Shown here piece by piece: positions 1 to 6,836 of a stretch of DNA of 17,546 bases. The position numbers were made by a program, and so were the translations under genes. The stretch is taken from NCBI GenBank assembly GCA_036278715.1, contig DASUKN010000052.1, positions 1 to 17,546 of the forward strand. The letters are read 5' to 3'. This DNA is from Udaeobacter sp025935755 (GTDB lineage: Bacteria > Verrucomicrobiota > Verrucomicrobiia > Chthoniobacterales > UBA10450). Within the stretch, counting starts at the first letter, position 1; each line of letters begins with the position of its first letter. Below the pieces are notes generated by a model, which saw nothing but the letters and a program-made list of their open reading frames with translations, did not search any database and was not told the DNA's origin.

Positions 1-40
1 GCAGTCGCCGAGCCGTGAAGGCTGGGAAGCCGTCATTCCT

Positions 41-72
41 TGAATCGTGAAATCGCGAGATCGTTGAATCGG
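41..72. repeat. Degenerate heptamer repeat (AATCGTG-like)
   Basis: This short low-complexity tract consists of variants of TGAATCGTG / AATCGCG / TTGAATCG. It is the reverse complement of the CACGATT units seen at 739-770, so the tRNA-Cys region is bracketed by inverted members of one repeat family. Nothing suggests coding. I see nothing else supportable in bases 1-116. Confidence 0.5.
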
Positions 73-116
73 TCTGTCGCCGAGTCACGCTTGTTGATAC
101 GAATGTGCTCGGCGCG

Positions 117-144
117 TTGACACGCACTGCTCGCACGTTACGCT
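117..144 (+). promoter_or_regulatory. Possible sigma70-type promoter of tRNA-Cys
   Basis: A perfect TTGACA (117-122) is followed after 16 bases by TACGCT (139-144), a weak -10 match. Transcription would start about 10 bases before the tRNA at 162. The -35 box and the distance to the tRNA are good, but the -10 box is poor, so this is tentative. Confidence 0.3.
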
Positions 145-161
145 CATTTTCTCGCACAAAC

Positions 162-233
162 GGCGGGGTAGCCAAGTGGTAAGGTCGCGGTCTGCAAAAC
201 CGCTATTCGCGGGTTCGATTCCCGCCCCCGCCT
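162..233 (+). tRNA. tRNA-Cys (anticodon GCA)
   Basis: The full cloverleaf can be folded by eye. The acceptor stem is a perfect 7-bp pairing of GGCGGGG (162-168) with CCCCGCC (226-232). The D arm is 171-185. The anticodon stem GCGGT/ACCGC (187-191, 199-203) encloses the loop CTGCAAA with anticodon GCA at 194-196. The T arm GCGGG-TTCGATT-CCCGC spans 209-225. The discriminator base at 233 is T (U73), the identity base expected for cysteine tRNAs. CCA is not encoded in the gene. It is 72 nt long and stands alone, with no other tRNA next to it. Confidence 0.97.
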
Positions 234-239
234 CTTAAC

Positions 240-697
240 CTATTGTCGATTTGCGAATACAGAATGCCGATTGTTTCGGATCTCCGCGTCTTCACCCGGT
301 TGCGGTGACCGGGCTTCGTGGATGGTGGCTTGCCTCGGACTCGCGACGGCCGGTGTGTAGTCGCGGGCGTCGACCGCCTGCGAGATAAGCATAACCGGGG
401 CAACAGAGGTGAGATCACCTTTGCCACGAGCGATCCGCGTCGTGTTCTCGGCTGTTACAGCGGTTATCTCGCCGTTGTAGCAGATGGTTTACTTGCGGTA
501 CGTTGAATCAAGTCGTTTCCTGTAACGATTCGTTCGCTGCTAATCGGCGGTGCACTCTTCGACGGATAAACCGGCCGAAGCACTGCGAATGCCTGCGAAA
601 CCAAAACAATAGAAACGAAGGTGATCGCTGCTGCCCATTTCATGTCGCGCGGTGTTATCAGATTCCCGGAGCCGTGAGAAGAAAAATTATCGCCCAT
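240..697 (-). pseudogene. Hypothetical exported or membrane-anchored protein, apparently frameshifted
   Basis: I do not recognise this protein. The first frame starts at ATG 697 (a GGTGA lies about 11 bases upstream; GTG 712 and ATG 643 are alternatives) and stops at 464-466. It contains one hydrophobic segment, AAITFVSIVLVSQAFAVL, that could be a signal peptide or anchor; starting at 643 would give a textbook signal peptide ending in AFA. A second open frame, offset by one base, picks up within the overlap near AAA at 488-490 and runs to TAG at 240-242. It has about 80 codons, mostly ending in G or C. Joining the two gives a protein of about 150 residues. A one-base deletion in the A run would explain the break, as would an assembly error or programmed slippage. 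The reading as one gene is inferred. Confidence 0.35.
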
Positions 698-733
698 TGT
701 GATTTTGTTCACCGTTTCTTTATTTTTTCCGGG

Positions 734-861
734 TCTTCACGATTCACGATTCACGCACACTCCACGATTGACGCTTTAACCCTTCAACGCTTCAACGCTC
801 CAACGCTTCAACGCTTCAGCGTCTCCATCCTTCAACGCTTCAACAATTTCACGCTTCAACT
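734..861. repeat. Heptamer/octamer minisatellite upstream of gspF
   Basis: From 739 there are CACGATT heptamers. From 774 the sequence falls into 8-base units in phase: CTTTAACC, then ten units from 782 to 861 based on CTTCAACG (exact at 782, 790, 806 and 830, with one or a few changes in the others). It has no spacer structure, so it is not a CRISPR. It lies 66 bases before the gspF start and fills most of the gap between the frameshifted gene and gspF. Confidence 0.8.
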
Positions 862-927
862 TGGCGAAGCCGCGTTTCCGACTATTTTGCCCCGCCGATT
901 TTGCGTTTGAAATCAACTTCATAAGGC

Positions 928-2214
928 ATGCCACAGTTTACTTATCGTGCGCGCAACGCGCAGGGCGGGTTGGTCGAAGGAGTGCTCGACTGCGCAGATC
1001 GCGCCATTGCGATCCGGCAGATTGAATCGCAACAGTGCATTCCGATTCGGATCGATATGGTGGAAGCCGCCAAGCCGGCTGCCGCAAAGGCAAGCGCGCC
1101 CTCTCCGGTTCAACGCAAATTGCGATTGCTCGCGTCGCCTCAAGTCACCACGCCTGCGCAAAGCCTGAAAATTCCGCACGGACAACTGCTGATTTTCACC
1201 GAGCAGCTCGCGCATTTACTGCAAGCCGGCATGACGCTGGACGAGGGTCTGTCGATTTTAGAGAAACGGTTGAAACACCCGCGCGTCCAGCAAATGACGC
1301 GTACGCTGCATCAGGCTCTGATCGACGGTCGCAGTTTTTCGCAAGCTCTGAGCGACATGCCGCGAATCTTTCCGCCGCTGTATGTGAACCTCGTCGCGGC
1401 GGGCGAGGCCAGCGGTGCGTTGCCGCAAATTCTCCTGCGCCTGGTGAAACATCTGATGCAAGCCAAGGACTTGCGCGACCGCGTTCAACAGGCGCTGATT
1501 TACCCGGCCTTCCTGGCGCTGGCCGGCGCGATTCTAGTTACGATTTTCATCACCTTTATGGTGCCGCAGCTAACCGGCTTCATGGCACAGACAGGCGGCG
1601 CGCTTCCTTTGCCAACACGCATCCTCCTGCACTTTCATCATGCGATCACCGGCTACTGGTGGGTCGGCGTGCTGATTTTGATTGGTGGAATTATTGGGTT
1701 CCGCGCTGTGGTTCGGACTCAAGAAGGGCGAACAGGATGGGACCGATTCAGATTGCTAATTCCCGGCTATGGCCGCGTGATTCGCCACCGGTATTATGCG
1801 CAGTTTGCGCGTACGTTGGGGACATTAATGGAGAACGGCGTACCTCTGTTGCGCTCCCTGGATCTGGTAACTGAAATAGCCGCCAACCGTTTCTTGGAAA
1901 CGAAATTGGCGGACGTACGCAAAGCGGTGATTGACGGCGCAACGCTGTCGGCTGCGTTGCAACAGCAGAAGCTGTTTCCGGATCTGCTTACCGATATGAT
2001 GGGCGTAGGTGAGCAGACCGGACACTTCGCCGAAACGATGCAAGCCATCGCGGACGTGTATGAGCGGGAGCTGGACCGTTCGGTTGGTGTGATCTCGCAA
2101 TTGATTCCGCCGGTGATCATCGTGATTATCGCGGTTCTGGTAGGCTTGGTTGTGTTCAGCATCCTCTCGGCGGTTTTCGAAATGACACACAGCTTGCAAT
2201 TTCGACCGCATTAA
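928..2214 (+). CDS. gspF: Type II secretion inner-membrane platform protein GspF
   Basis: GspF is the polytopic inner-membrane platform protein of the type II secretion system (T2SS). It works with the GspE ATPase to drive pseudopilus assembly. The 428 residues match the family length of about 400. Two T2SSF-type repeats are visible: residues about 87-212, with 'VAAGEASGALPQIL' at 156-169, and about 290-415, with the matching 'VGEQTGHFAETM' at 360-371. Hydrophobic segments lie at about 195-213, 244-262 and 390-415. The N-terminal 'FTYRARNAQG' region is typical, followed by an Ala/Pro-rich linker (47-80). ATG 928 is preceded by AAGG at close spacing. There is no gspE beside it, which is unusual because gspE and gspF are commonly adjacent. 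An exported protein gene follows after 49 bases. Confidence 0.95.
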   Translation: MPQFTYRARNAQGGLVEGVLDCADRAIAIRQIESQQCIPIRIDMVEAAKPAAAKASAPSPVQRKLRLLASPQVTTPAQSLKIPHGQLLIFTEQLAHLLQAGMTLDEGLSILEKRLKHPRVQQMTRTLHQALIDGRSFSQALSDMPRIFPPLYVNLVAAGEASGALPQILLRLVKHLMQAKDLRDRVQQALIYPAFLALAGAILVTIFITFMVPQLTGFMAQTGGALPLPTRILLHFHHAITGYWWVGVLILIGGIIGFRAVVRTQEGRTGWDRFRLLIPGYGRVIRHRYYAQFARTLGTLMENGVPLLRSLDLVTEIAANRFLETKLADVRKAVIDGATLSAALQQQKLFPDLLTDMMGVGEQTGHFAETMQAIADVYERELDRSVGVISQLIPPVIIVIIAVLVGLVVFSILSAVFEMTHSLQFRPH

Positions 2215-2263
2215 ACTCAAAGCTTGCAAAACAGGTCGGGTCTGAACTAATCTCGCGCACTTA

Positions 2264-3328
2264 ATGTTAACCCGCGCTGCGTTTGCCATTTTCCTGGCTG
2301 CGGTGTGCCGCGTAAATGCGCAGCTCGCTTTGCCCGACGATCTGCCAATTGGGCCGCCAATGCTGGAGCAAGAGCTCCCTTCCAGTGCATGGCTCGATCT
2401 GCGGCAAACGACCTCGCGCAATTCCAAGACACAAGAAGCGCCCCCCTGGGTCGAAGCACTCACACTTTTACCCGCCGAGCACATCGAAGGCGGTACCGCG
2501 TCGAAAAGCGTTTTCCGCATTCGGGTAACGCCGCCCGGCCCCGATTATAAAATCCTTTTCTTTCGTTTGTTCTTCGATGACAAACCGAATCAGCAGCCGG
2601 AATTGGTGGCCTGGGACGAAACCGGCACCCACATTCTGCGGTCGGGCACGCTCGGCGCAGGAATGAATCTACCCAGCTCGGATTCAGTCATCATTCCGAT
2701 GACAGGCGCATCTGCAATCGACATCGAAGTGCCCGGTGACGGAAAAACAATTCGCGGAGCATACCTGGATTGGATGACATCCAGTGAAGTTGTCCATCCG
2801 GTGAATGTTGAACATCGTGACATCATTCCAGAGCCGTTTTCAGTTGTCCCGGCGCTGCACGCGCCGCCAGAAGACGTCGAAAACTTCGGAACCGTGACTG
2901 CCACCCTGGCACCGGAAGCAATCAAGCTTGATGCCCGAACTCAGCAAAATGCAGCGTTTCAATTTCCTATAGAAGCGGAACCGCTCACCGCTCTTTTAAC
3001 CTTTGAGATTGCAAATCCGCGCATAGATGTGCCGCCTGAAGTTTATGTTAACGGTCAAAACATCGGGCCGGTTGCACTCACTCTGCCGGACCTCGCTGAT
3101 CCTGGTTACCGCGGCGAAGCCGAGCCCCTTACGACCGATATGCATTTCAACTACACCGGATGGGTGCGCGCCCAGAAACTTGTGCCTGCGACAGTACTGA
3201 AAGTTGGCTCGAACGATCTCATCGTTAGCAGCGGACAAGGCACGGGCGCATCCGCAATCCGAGCGACGCAAATCCAACTAAAGTACATCTGGGACAAATC
3301 GGATTACCTTCTCCGTCCCAGTCCTTAG
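2264..3328 (+). CDS. Exported protein of unknown function within the T2SS locus
   Basis: I do not recognise a family. The 354-residue product begins with a clear signal peptide (MLTRAAFAIFLAAVCRVNA, probable cleavage before Gln20), so it should leave the cytoplasm. The mature part has no membrane segment and is rich in short beta-type stretches. Residues about 75-175 ('KILFFRLFFDDKPNQQPELV' onward) and the C-terminal 240-345 ('PPEVYVNGQNIGPVALTLPD' onward) read like beta-sandwich domains. The second resembles galactose-binding or jelly-roll folds in style only. It sits between gspF and gspG in the same direction, suggesting a role as an accessory of the secretion machine or a co-regulated substrate. 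The start at 2264 has no strong Shine-Dalgarno sequence. Function is unknown. Confidence 0.85.
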   Translation: MLTRAAFAIFLAAVCRVNAQLALPDDLPIGPPMLEQELPSSAWLDLRQTTSRNSKTQEAPPWVEALTLLPAEHIEGGTASKSVFRIRVTPPGPDYKILFFRLFFDDKPNQQPELVAWDETGTHILRSGTLGAGMNLPSSDSVIIPMTGASAIDIEVPGDGKTIRGAYLDWMTSSEVVHPVNVEHRDIIPEPFSVVPALHAPPEDVENFGTVTATLAPEAIKLDARTQQNAAFQFPIEAEPLTALLTFEIANPRIDVPPEVYVNGQNIGPVALTLPDLADPGYRGEAEPLTTDMHFNYTGWVRAQKLVPATVLKVGSNDLIVSSGQGTGASAIRATQIQLKYIWDKSDYLLRPSP

Positions 3329-3600
3329 AGTAGCGCGAGCGTCCCGCTTGCGTCGAATGACAGGTTTTTCGCAACCGAGACGGTCGCGCTACCATTGATG
3401 AGTAGCCCAACGCTCCCAGCTTGCGTTGGTGCAGGATCTTCCCGTAGCACAACGCAACCGAGGACGGTCGCGCTACCATTGTTGAGTAGCGCAACGCTCC
3501 CGGCTTGCGTTGATGCAGGATCTTCCCGTAGCACAGCCATCCTGGCTGTGGGGCGAGAGGCGTCTTGCGTCCAATGACAGATTTTTCGCAAACCAGGCGC
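3329..3600. repeat. Three degenerate palindromic repeat copies between the exported-protein gene and gspG
   Basis: Three related units begin with GAGTAGC at 3328, 3400 and 3484. Each carries an inverted repeat built on C(A/G)ACGC...GCGTTG. In copy 2 the arms are a perfect 7 bp (CCAACGC / GCGTTGG), and copy 3 keeps 6 bp. Copies 1 and 2 end in GGTCGCGCTACCATTG. Copies 1 and 3 share a tail resembling AATGACAGRTTTTTCGCAA (about 3354-3375 and 3572-3591). Copy 3 also contains a perfect 8-bp hairpin, CACAGCCA-TCC-TGGCTGTG (3532-3550). This is most of the 359-base gap before gspG. Small open frames across it on both strands follow the repeat units and are not believable genes. Confidence 0.8.
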
Positions 3601-3687
3601 GTTGCGTACATTGGGTGGCCACTGGCAATTATCGGAGAACACGCTAGTGTAATCGCCGCAAAAACCGGAGGGTCTTCACTTACTTAG

Positions 3688-4107
3688 ATGAGAATAAAGA
3701 GAAAACAGCAAGGCTTCACGTTATTGGAAATCATGCTCGTGGTGAGCATCATCGTGATCATTCTCGGAGTCGCGATTTCAAAACTGGGGAACACAACTGC
3801 GATTGCAAAAAGCATGCGCGTTCAAGCCGACCTCCAGGCAATTAAGACGCAGCTGCAACTATACGAGAGCATGAACGGCTTTTTTCCGTCTGCTGAGCAA
3901 GGATTGCAAGCGCTGGTGACGCAGCCGCAAAACGATCCCAAACCCACTCGCTGGTATCAGTTGTTCAAGGAAATGCCGAAGGACCCCTGGGGGAACGATT
4001 ACATCTATCGCAATCCCGGTCTGAAAAACCCAGGCGGGTACGATTTGTATTCTGCCGGACCCGACCGTCAGCCTGATACGGCAGATGACGATTGGGGTGG
4101 CGGTTAA
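3688..4107 (+). CDS. gspG: Major pseudopilin GspG
   Basis: GspG is the main subunit of the T2SS pseudopilus, which pushes substrates through the outer-membrane secretin. The 139-residue length is normal. A class III leader of nine residues ends in Gly, followed by F-T-L-L-E (Phe10 as mature residue 1, Glu14 as mature Glu5) and a hydrophobic helix to about residue 30. The C-terminal GspG signature is complete: 'PKDPWGNDYIYRNPG', 'YDLYSAGPD' and acidic residues near the end ('DTADDDW') that correspond to the calcium-binding region of the family. A GGAGGG lies about 15 bases before ATG 3688, a long spacing. The gene faces the minus-strand secretion operon head-on and is separated from gspF by an exported-protein gene and a repeat block. 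Confidence 0.96.
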   Translation: MRIKRKQQGFTLLEIMLVVSIIVIILGVAISKLGNTTAIAKSMRVQADLQAIKTQLQLYESMNGFFPSAEQGLQALVTQPQNDPKPTRWYQLFKEMPKDPWGNDYIYRNPGLKNPGGYDLYSAGPDRQPDTADDDWGGG

Positions 4108-4112
4108 CGCAA

Positions 4113-4126
4113 GCTGAATCTTCAGC
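4113..4126. repeat. Short hairpin just after gspG
   Basis: A perfect GCTGAA-TC-TTCAGC inverted repeat starts six bases after the gspG stop. No T run follows on either strand, so it is not a convincing intrinsic terminator, though it may help protect or end transcripts in this convergent gap. Confidence 0.35.
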
Positions 4127-4164
4127 CGAAGTTTGGCACGCCGCGTTCGCTCTGGCTTTGAGTA

Positions 4165-4180
4165 ACTCTCCCAGGAGAGT
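4165..4180. repeat. Perfect 7-bp hairpin between convergent genes
   Basis: ACTCTCC-CA-GGAGAGT pairs perfectly. It lies in the 82-base gap between the convergent ends of gspG (+) and the exported-protein gene (-). It lacks a T tract, so it may be a bidirectional transcript end or another dispersed palindrome. Confidence 0.4.
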
Positions 4181-4189
4181 CGCTACAAT

Positions 4190-4819
4190 CTACTGCTTCG
4201 AAGCCGCATCATTCCCGCCCGGTCCCCTGCTCGTTCTTGGGCTGCGCTGAATCATGCCACGCGAACGCGGCTGCATCGCGTCTCGCGAAGGAATCAACTG
4301 TTGCAATTCCGGAGGTACGCCCGGGGGTAATTTCGGAACATGTGGATTCGGGACATTACCCGGATTCGGAACGGGCGCAGAGACAGGCATCGGCCTGCCG
4401 CCCCCGCCAGGCGAAGCTTGTGATATCAAAGCCTGATTGAAAGTAAGCGTCGCAAAATTTCCGTCCTTACTGATCGTCACCTTCGTGCCGCCCACCTTTT
4501 CGGACCATTCGATACTCGCGATGCTATAACCGTCCACCGGTTCCTTTGTAGTCAGGTATTTCTTGAAGTTGTGATCCGCGGTAGAAGCAATCGTCACCAG
4601 ATCGCCATCCTGTGATTTGGCGGCGTTAGCGATGTACAAATCCTTTGCGAAATCAGGAGTCGCAGCAGGCGCTGCTACTGCACTGGCAACCGCGAACGGC
4701 GATTGATCCATCATCTTTGAGTACCGGTCAAAGTTGTACTTCGGCGGAAGCACATCTTCGGCGTGGGCGTAGGTCGCTCCGGCGAGAGCGAGAATTGCGA
4801 GCGTTAGCGAATATTTCAT
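4190..4819 (-). CDS. Exported Pro-rich protein, candidate GspC/PilP-like T2SS component
   Basis: The 209-residue product has a strong signal peptide (MKYSLTLAILALAGATYAHA, cleavage likely after AHA at 20). Mature residues about 38-130 start with 'QSPFAV' and carry beta-type stretches ('DLYIANAA', 'GDLVTIAST', 'DGYSIASIEW', 'GTKVTISKDGNFATLTFN'). This layout resembles the small periplasmic homology region of GspC or of PilP. The tail from about 137 is Gly/Pro-rich ('PPGVPPELQQL') and then Arg/Ser-rich, so probably disordered. There is no membrane anchor or PDZ domain as in classical GspC. It is the last gene of the minus-strand secretion run, 160 bases after gspM, with a repeat element in that gap. 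The export and the position are seen; the GspC/PilP analogy is inference. Confidence 0.8.
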   Translation of the reverse strand: MKYSLTLAILALAGATYAHAEDVLPPKYNFDRYSKMMDQSPFAVASAVAAPAATPDFAKDLYIANAAKSQDGDLVTIASTADHNFKKYLTTKEPVDGYSIASIEWSEKVGGTKVTISKDGNFATLTFNQALISQASPGGGGRPMPVSAPVPNPGNVPNPHVPKLPPGVPPELQQLIPSRDAMQPRSRGMIQRSPRTSRGPGGNDAASKQ

Positions 4820-4836
4820 AACGGTGATCTGATGAA

Positions 4837-4968
4837 TGTCATTCTGAGCGAAGCGAAGAATCTCTGATTAGTTTAGGGAAATAAAAGCACTCACGCCAAT
4901 ACGGCAGAGATGTTTGAAAGCCCGGCCTCATGCTTGCGTTTCGTTGCAGCGCTTCGCTCAACATGACA
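4837..4968. repeat. Inverted-repeat element with TGTCATTCTGAGCGAAGCG ends
   Basis: The left arm (4837-4855) and the reverse complement of the right arm (4950-4968) match at 17 of 19 bases. The 132-base element fills the gap between the start of the exported-protein gene (4819) and the end of gspM (4980). Sequences of the form TGTCATTCTGAGCGAAGCG are, to my knowledge, common intergenic repeats in several phyla. No coding is seen inside. Confidence 0.65.
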
Positions 4969-4979
4969 GATCGATATTA

Positions 4980-5531
4980 TTACTTTCCCTTTTGCGCCGG
5001 CGCAAACCAGCGGGCGATCTTGAATTTGCCCCGCATCATGGTTGGGTCGTTGCCATCAATGGCGAGATTAACATTTTCAAAAACTACAAATGCATCTGGG
5101 CGTTGCACATCATACAGAAAATGGACCAGCGGCGGCCAGGGACTTTTGGTTTCGATCGAAGCGAAAACCGTTTGATGATTCGGCGTGGTCTCGCCTGTCC
5201 CGATGGCAGGATTTTCCACCTGAATATTGTACTTGTTGGCAACTTCTCTGATCTGATCGAGCAGAGCGGAGGCTTCCGCGGGATTTTTCAACTCCGGTTG
5301 ATGTTGCCGCATCCACTCGTCGCGTTTCGTCCACATGTCGCGTTCTCTCACGTACACAGCCTGCTCGGCCATCTTGCTTCTTCGGGAGCCAAACTCCTTT
5401 TGCGCGTTCGAGACTGCGCCCCAGAGCGAACTCAGAATCCAAAGATTGAGTAACACAGCAATCGTCCCGGCGACAATCCATGCGAGCACCCGCTCCCGCG
5501 GGTTCATCCGTTGGTACCACGCCGGCATCAT
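4980..5531 (-). CDS. gspM: Type II secretion protein GspM-like (PilO-type)
   Basis: GspM is a bitopic inner-membrane protein that partners GspL in the T2SS platform. The 183 residues fit the family: a short cytoplasmic start ('RMNPRERVLAW', close to the usual N-terminal GspM pattern), one membrane helix at about 15-37, a coiled-coil-like stretch at about 40-75, and a periplasmic ferredoxin-like domain at about 85-175. Assignment rests on this architecture and on its position directly after gspL, because GspM sequences diverge strongly. Its ATG overlaps the gspL stop as ATGA (5531-5528), implying translational coupling. Confidence 0.85.
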   Translation of the reverse strand: MMPAWYQRMNPRERVLAWIVAGTIAVLLNLWILSSLWGAVSNAQKEFGSRRSKMAEQAVYVRERDMWTKRDEWMRQHQPELKNPAEASALLDQIREVANKYNIQVENPAIGTGETTPNHQTVFASIETKSPWPPLVHFLYDVQRPDAFVVFENVNLAIDGNDPTMMRGKFKIARWFAPAQKGK

Positions 5532-6823
5532 TTCGGTTTTCCTTCCACGCGGAATTGCGCGTGATTGTTAGGCAAAATTCTCGGGGCAGCCATGTTGAAT
5601 TGAAACGTCCGCAAGTCCGGGTTCTTCTTGATCTTCTCGATGAAGTCGTAAGCAAGCGCAGCAGTGTTTGCCTCGCCGTCCACGGAAATCTGACGCGCCG
5701 ACTGATTGTATGAAGTGACGCGTACGTCGGCAGACGGCAGGCTTTCAAACAAATGCTGCAGAATTTCGACCGGGTAATAGTGCGGATCGATTGCCGGAGC
5801 GAGTGCTTTCCATTTCGCTTCGGTGGCGCGCACGAACTCAGTGCCAGGCGCGTCTCGCGCGATCCGGCGATCGAGCCGCCCCAATTGGAACCGCAACAGC
5901 CCGAGATACGCGAACAACAAAACGAGAACCGCCAGATAGGCTCCGCCTGCCAGGATCAAGCGCTTTCGCCATTCCACCTGCCGCGCCAGTTGTTGGCGAC
6001 GGCGGCGCCAACTCTCCGGCAACAGATTGAGTTTGACCGGCGCCGGGGGCAGTTCGATTCCGACAATCTCCGTGGGGCTCGTCATGATTCCCTCAACCGT
6101 CGAGCGCAGTTCGTAGCACGATTCGTCCAGGAACACATTCGGGAACGAAGCATCTATGCCTTGGAGTTCAGCGCTCAATCGAAGCTGCGGCAGTTCCATT
6201 TGCAAGTGATCGCCATTGCGTTCGATCGACCGTGCAAGGCTAAGTTTGCCGTTCTCTGTCATCGCATAAACCAGCATCTCCCCTTCGGGGTAAATCAGAA
6301 GAGCATTGCCCTTGGGTGCATAAGTGCTGGCGCGCTGCGCTGCATAGACGGTGACCTGCCGTGGAATATAGCCGCTGTTTAAAAGCGGCGAAGCCACCTC
6401 GGCAAGTTGCTCGTTTCTGATCGCAATCGCAGATACGACGCTTTCACTTTCAGTCTGTTGAATCAGTTCGAAATCGCTCGTCACTTCCTCGGCCGGAAAT
6501 GGCAGCAATTTCTCGATCTGCAGACGAATCATCTCCGGAAACTCAGCCGGATCGACGCTCGGCAAGCGGAACCGTTGAGCAATCACAGTCGACACAGGCA
6601 AGCCGAGGACGAACTCGTCAGTCGCTGAGAGCAAAGGCACTGCTTCTTCCAAGGTTTGCAGTTTGCGTACGGTCCATGAACCGTTTTGCTCGGCCGGCGC
6701 CGTGGCGGTTTTCTCGCCGCCTCCGTTGCTTTGCGAATCTTTAGGCGCTGGTGGCGATGCGGGTGGCGTTGATCGCACAAAATTCCAGCCATTCGAAGTT
6801 GGAATGATAAAAATAGTTGGCAT
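5528..6823 (-). CDS. gspL: Type II secretion protein GspL (PilM/PilN-like fusion)
   Basis: GspL links the cytoplasmic ATPase to the periplasmic pseudopilus. I place the start at ATG 6823 ('MPTIFIIPTSNGW', 431 residues). An upstream ATG at 6877 would add 18 residues lying inside gspK. The N-terminal half is PilM/actin-like: 'VLGLPVSTVIAQRFRLP' and 'IRLQIEKLLPFPAEEVTSDF' are typical of the family. A linker with 'KLNLLPESWR' precedes one membrane helix (about 289-310 from the chosen start). The periplasmic part resembles PilN, with 'ILQHLFESLPSADVRVTSY' and a ferredoxin-like C-terminus. gspK ends 13 bases upstream, and the stop overlaps the gspM start by four bases. Confidence 0.92.
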   Translation of the reverse strand: MPTIFIIPTSNGWNFVRSTPPASPPAPKDSQSNGGGEKTATAPAEQNGSWTVRKLQTLEEAVPLLSATDEFVLGLPVSTVIAQRFRLPSVDPAEFPEMIRLQIEKLLPFPAEEVTSDFELIQQTESESVVSAIAIRNEQLAEVASPLLNSGYIPRQVTVYAAQRASTYAPKGNALLIYPEGEMLVYAMTENGKLSLARSIERNGDHLQMELPQLRLSAELQGIDASFPNVFLDESCYELRSTVEGIMTSPTEIVGIELPPAPVKLNLLPESWRRRRQQLARQVEWRKRLILAGGAYLAVLVLLFAYLGLLRFQLGRLDRRIARDAPGTEFVRATEAKWKALAPAIDPHYYPVEILQHLFESLPSADVRVTSYNQSARQISVDGEANTAALAYDFIEKIKKNPDLRTFQFNMAAPRILPNNHAQFRVEGKPK

Positions 6824-6836
6824 CCCGGTCCGGATC

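Noticed and set aside
203..427. 74-codon minus-strand open frame overlapping the tRNA
   Set aside because: It runs into the tRNA-Cys gene, is very basic, and is out of frame with the more plausible coding frame in the same stretch.
774..861. Possible CRISPR array from regular repeats
   Set aside because: The units are 8 bases and directly adjacent, with no spacers and no cas genes; it is a minisatellite.
1035..1874. 279-codon plus-strand open frame inside gspF
   Set aside because: It is offset from gspF, whose translation shows clear family motifs throughout. The product is rich in Arg/Ser/Ala with no recognisable domain, typical of a shadow frame.
1825..2520. 231-codon minus-strand open frame across the end of gspF
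   Set aside because: It is antisense to gspF and to the exported-protein gene, both well supported. Its composition is Arg/Ser/Cys-rich and no motif is seen.
3225..3642. Minus-strand open frames of 105-128 codons across the repeat cluster
   Set aside because: The proteins contain internal duplications that simply mirror the DNA repeats, so they are translations of repeat DNA.
4113..4180. Intrinsic terminator(s) between gspG and the convergent gene
   Set aside because: Two perfect hairpins exist, but neither is followed by a T tract on either strand, so I list them as hairpins only.
5753..6382. 209-codon plus-strand open frame opposite gspL
   Set aside because: It is antisense to the well-supported gspL and has no recognisable feature.
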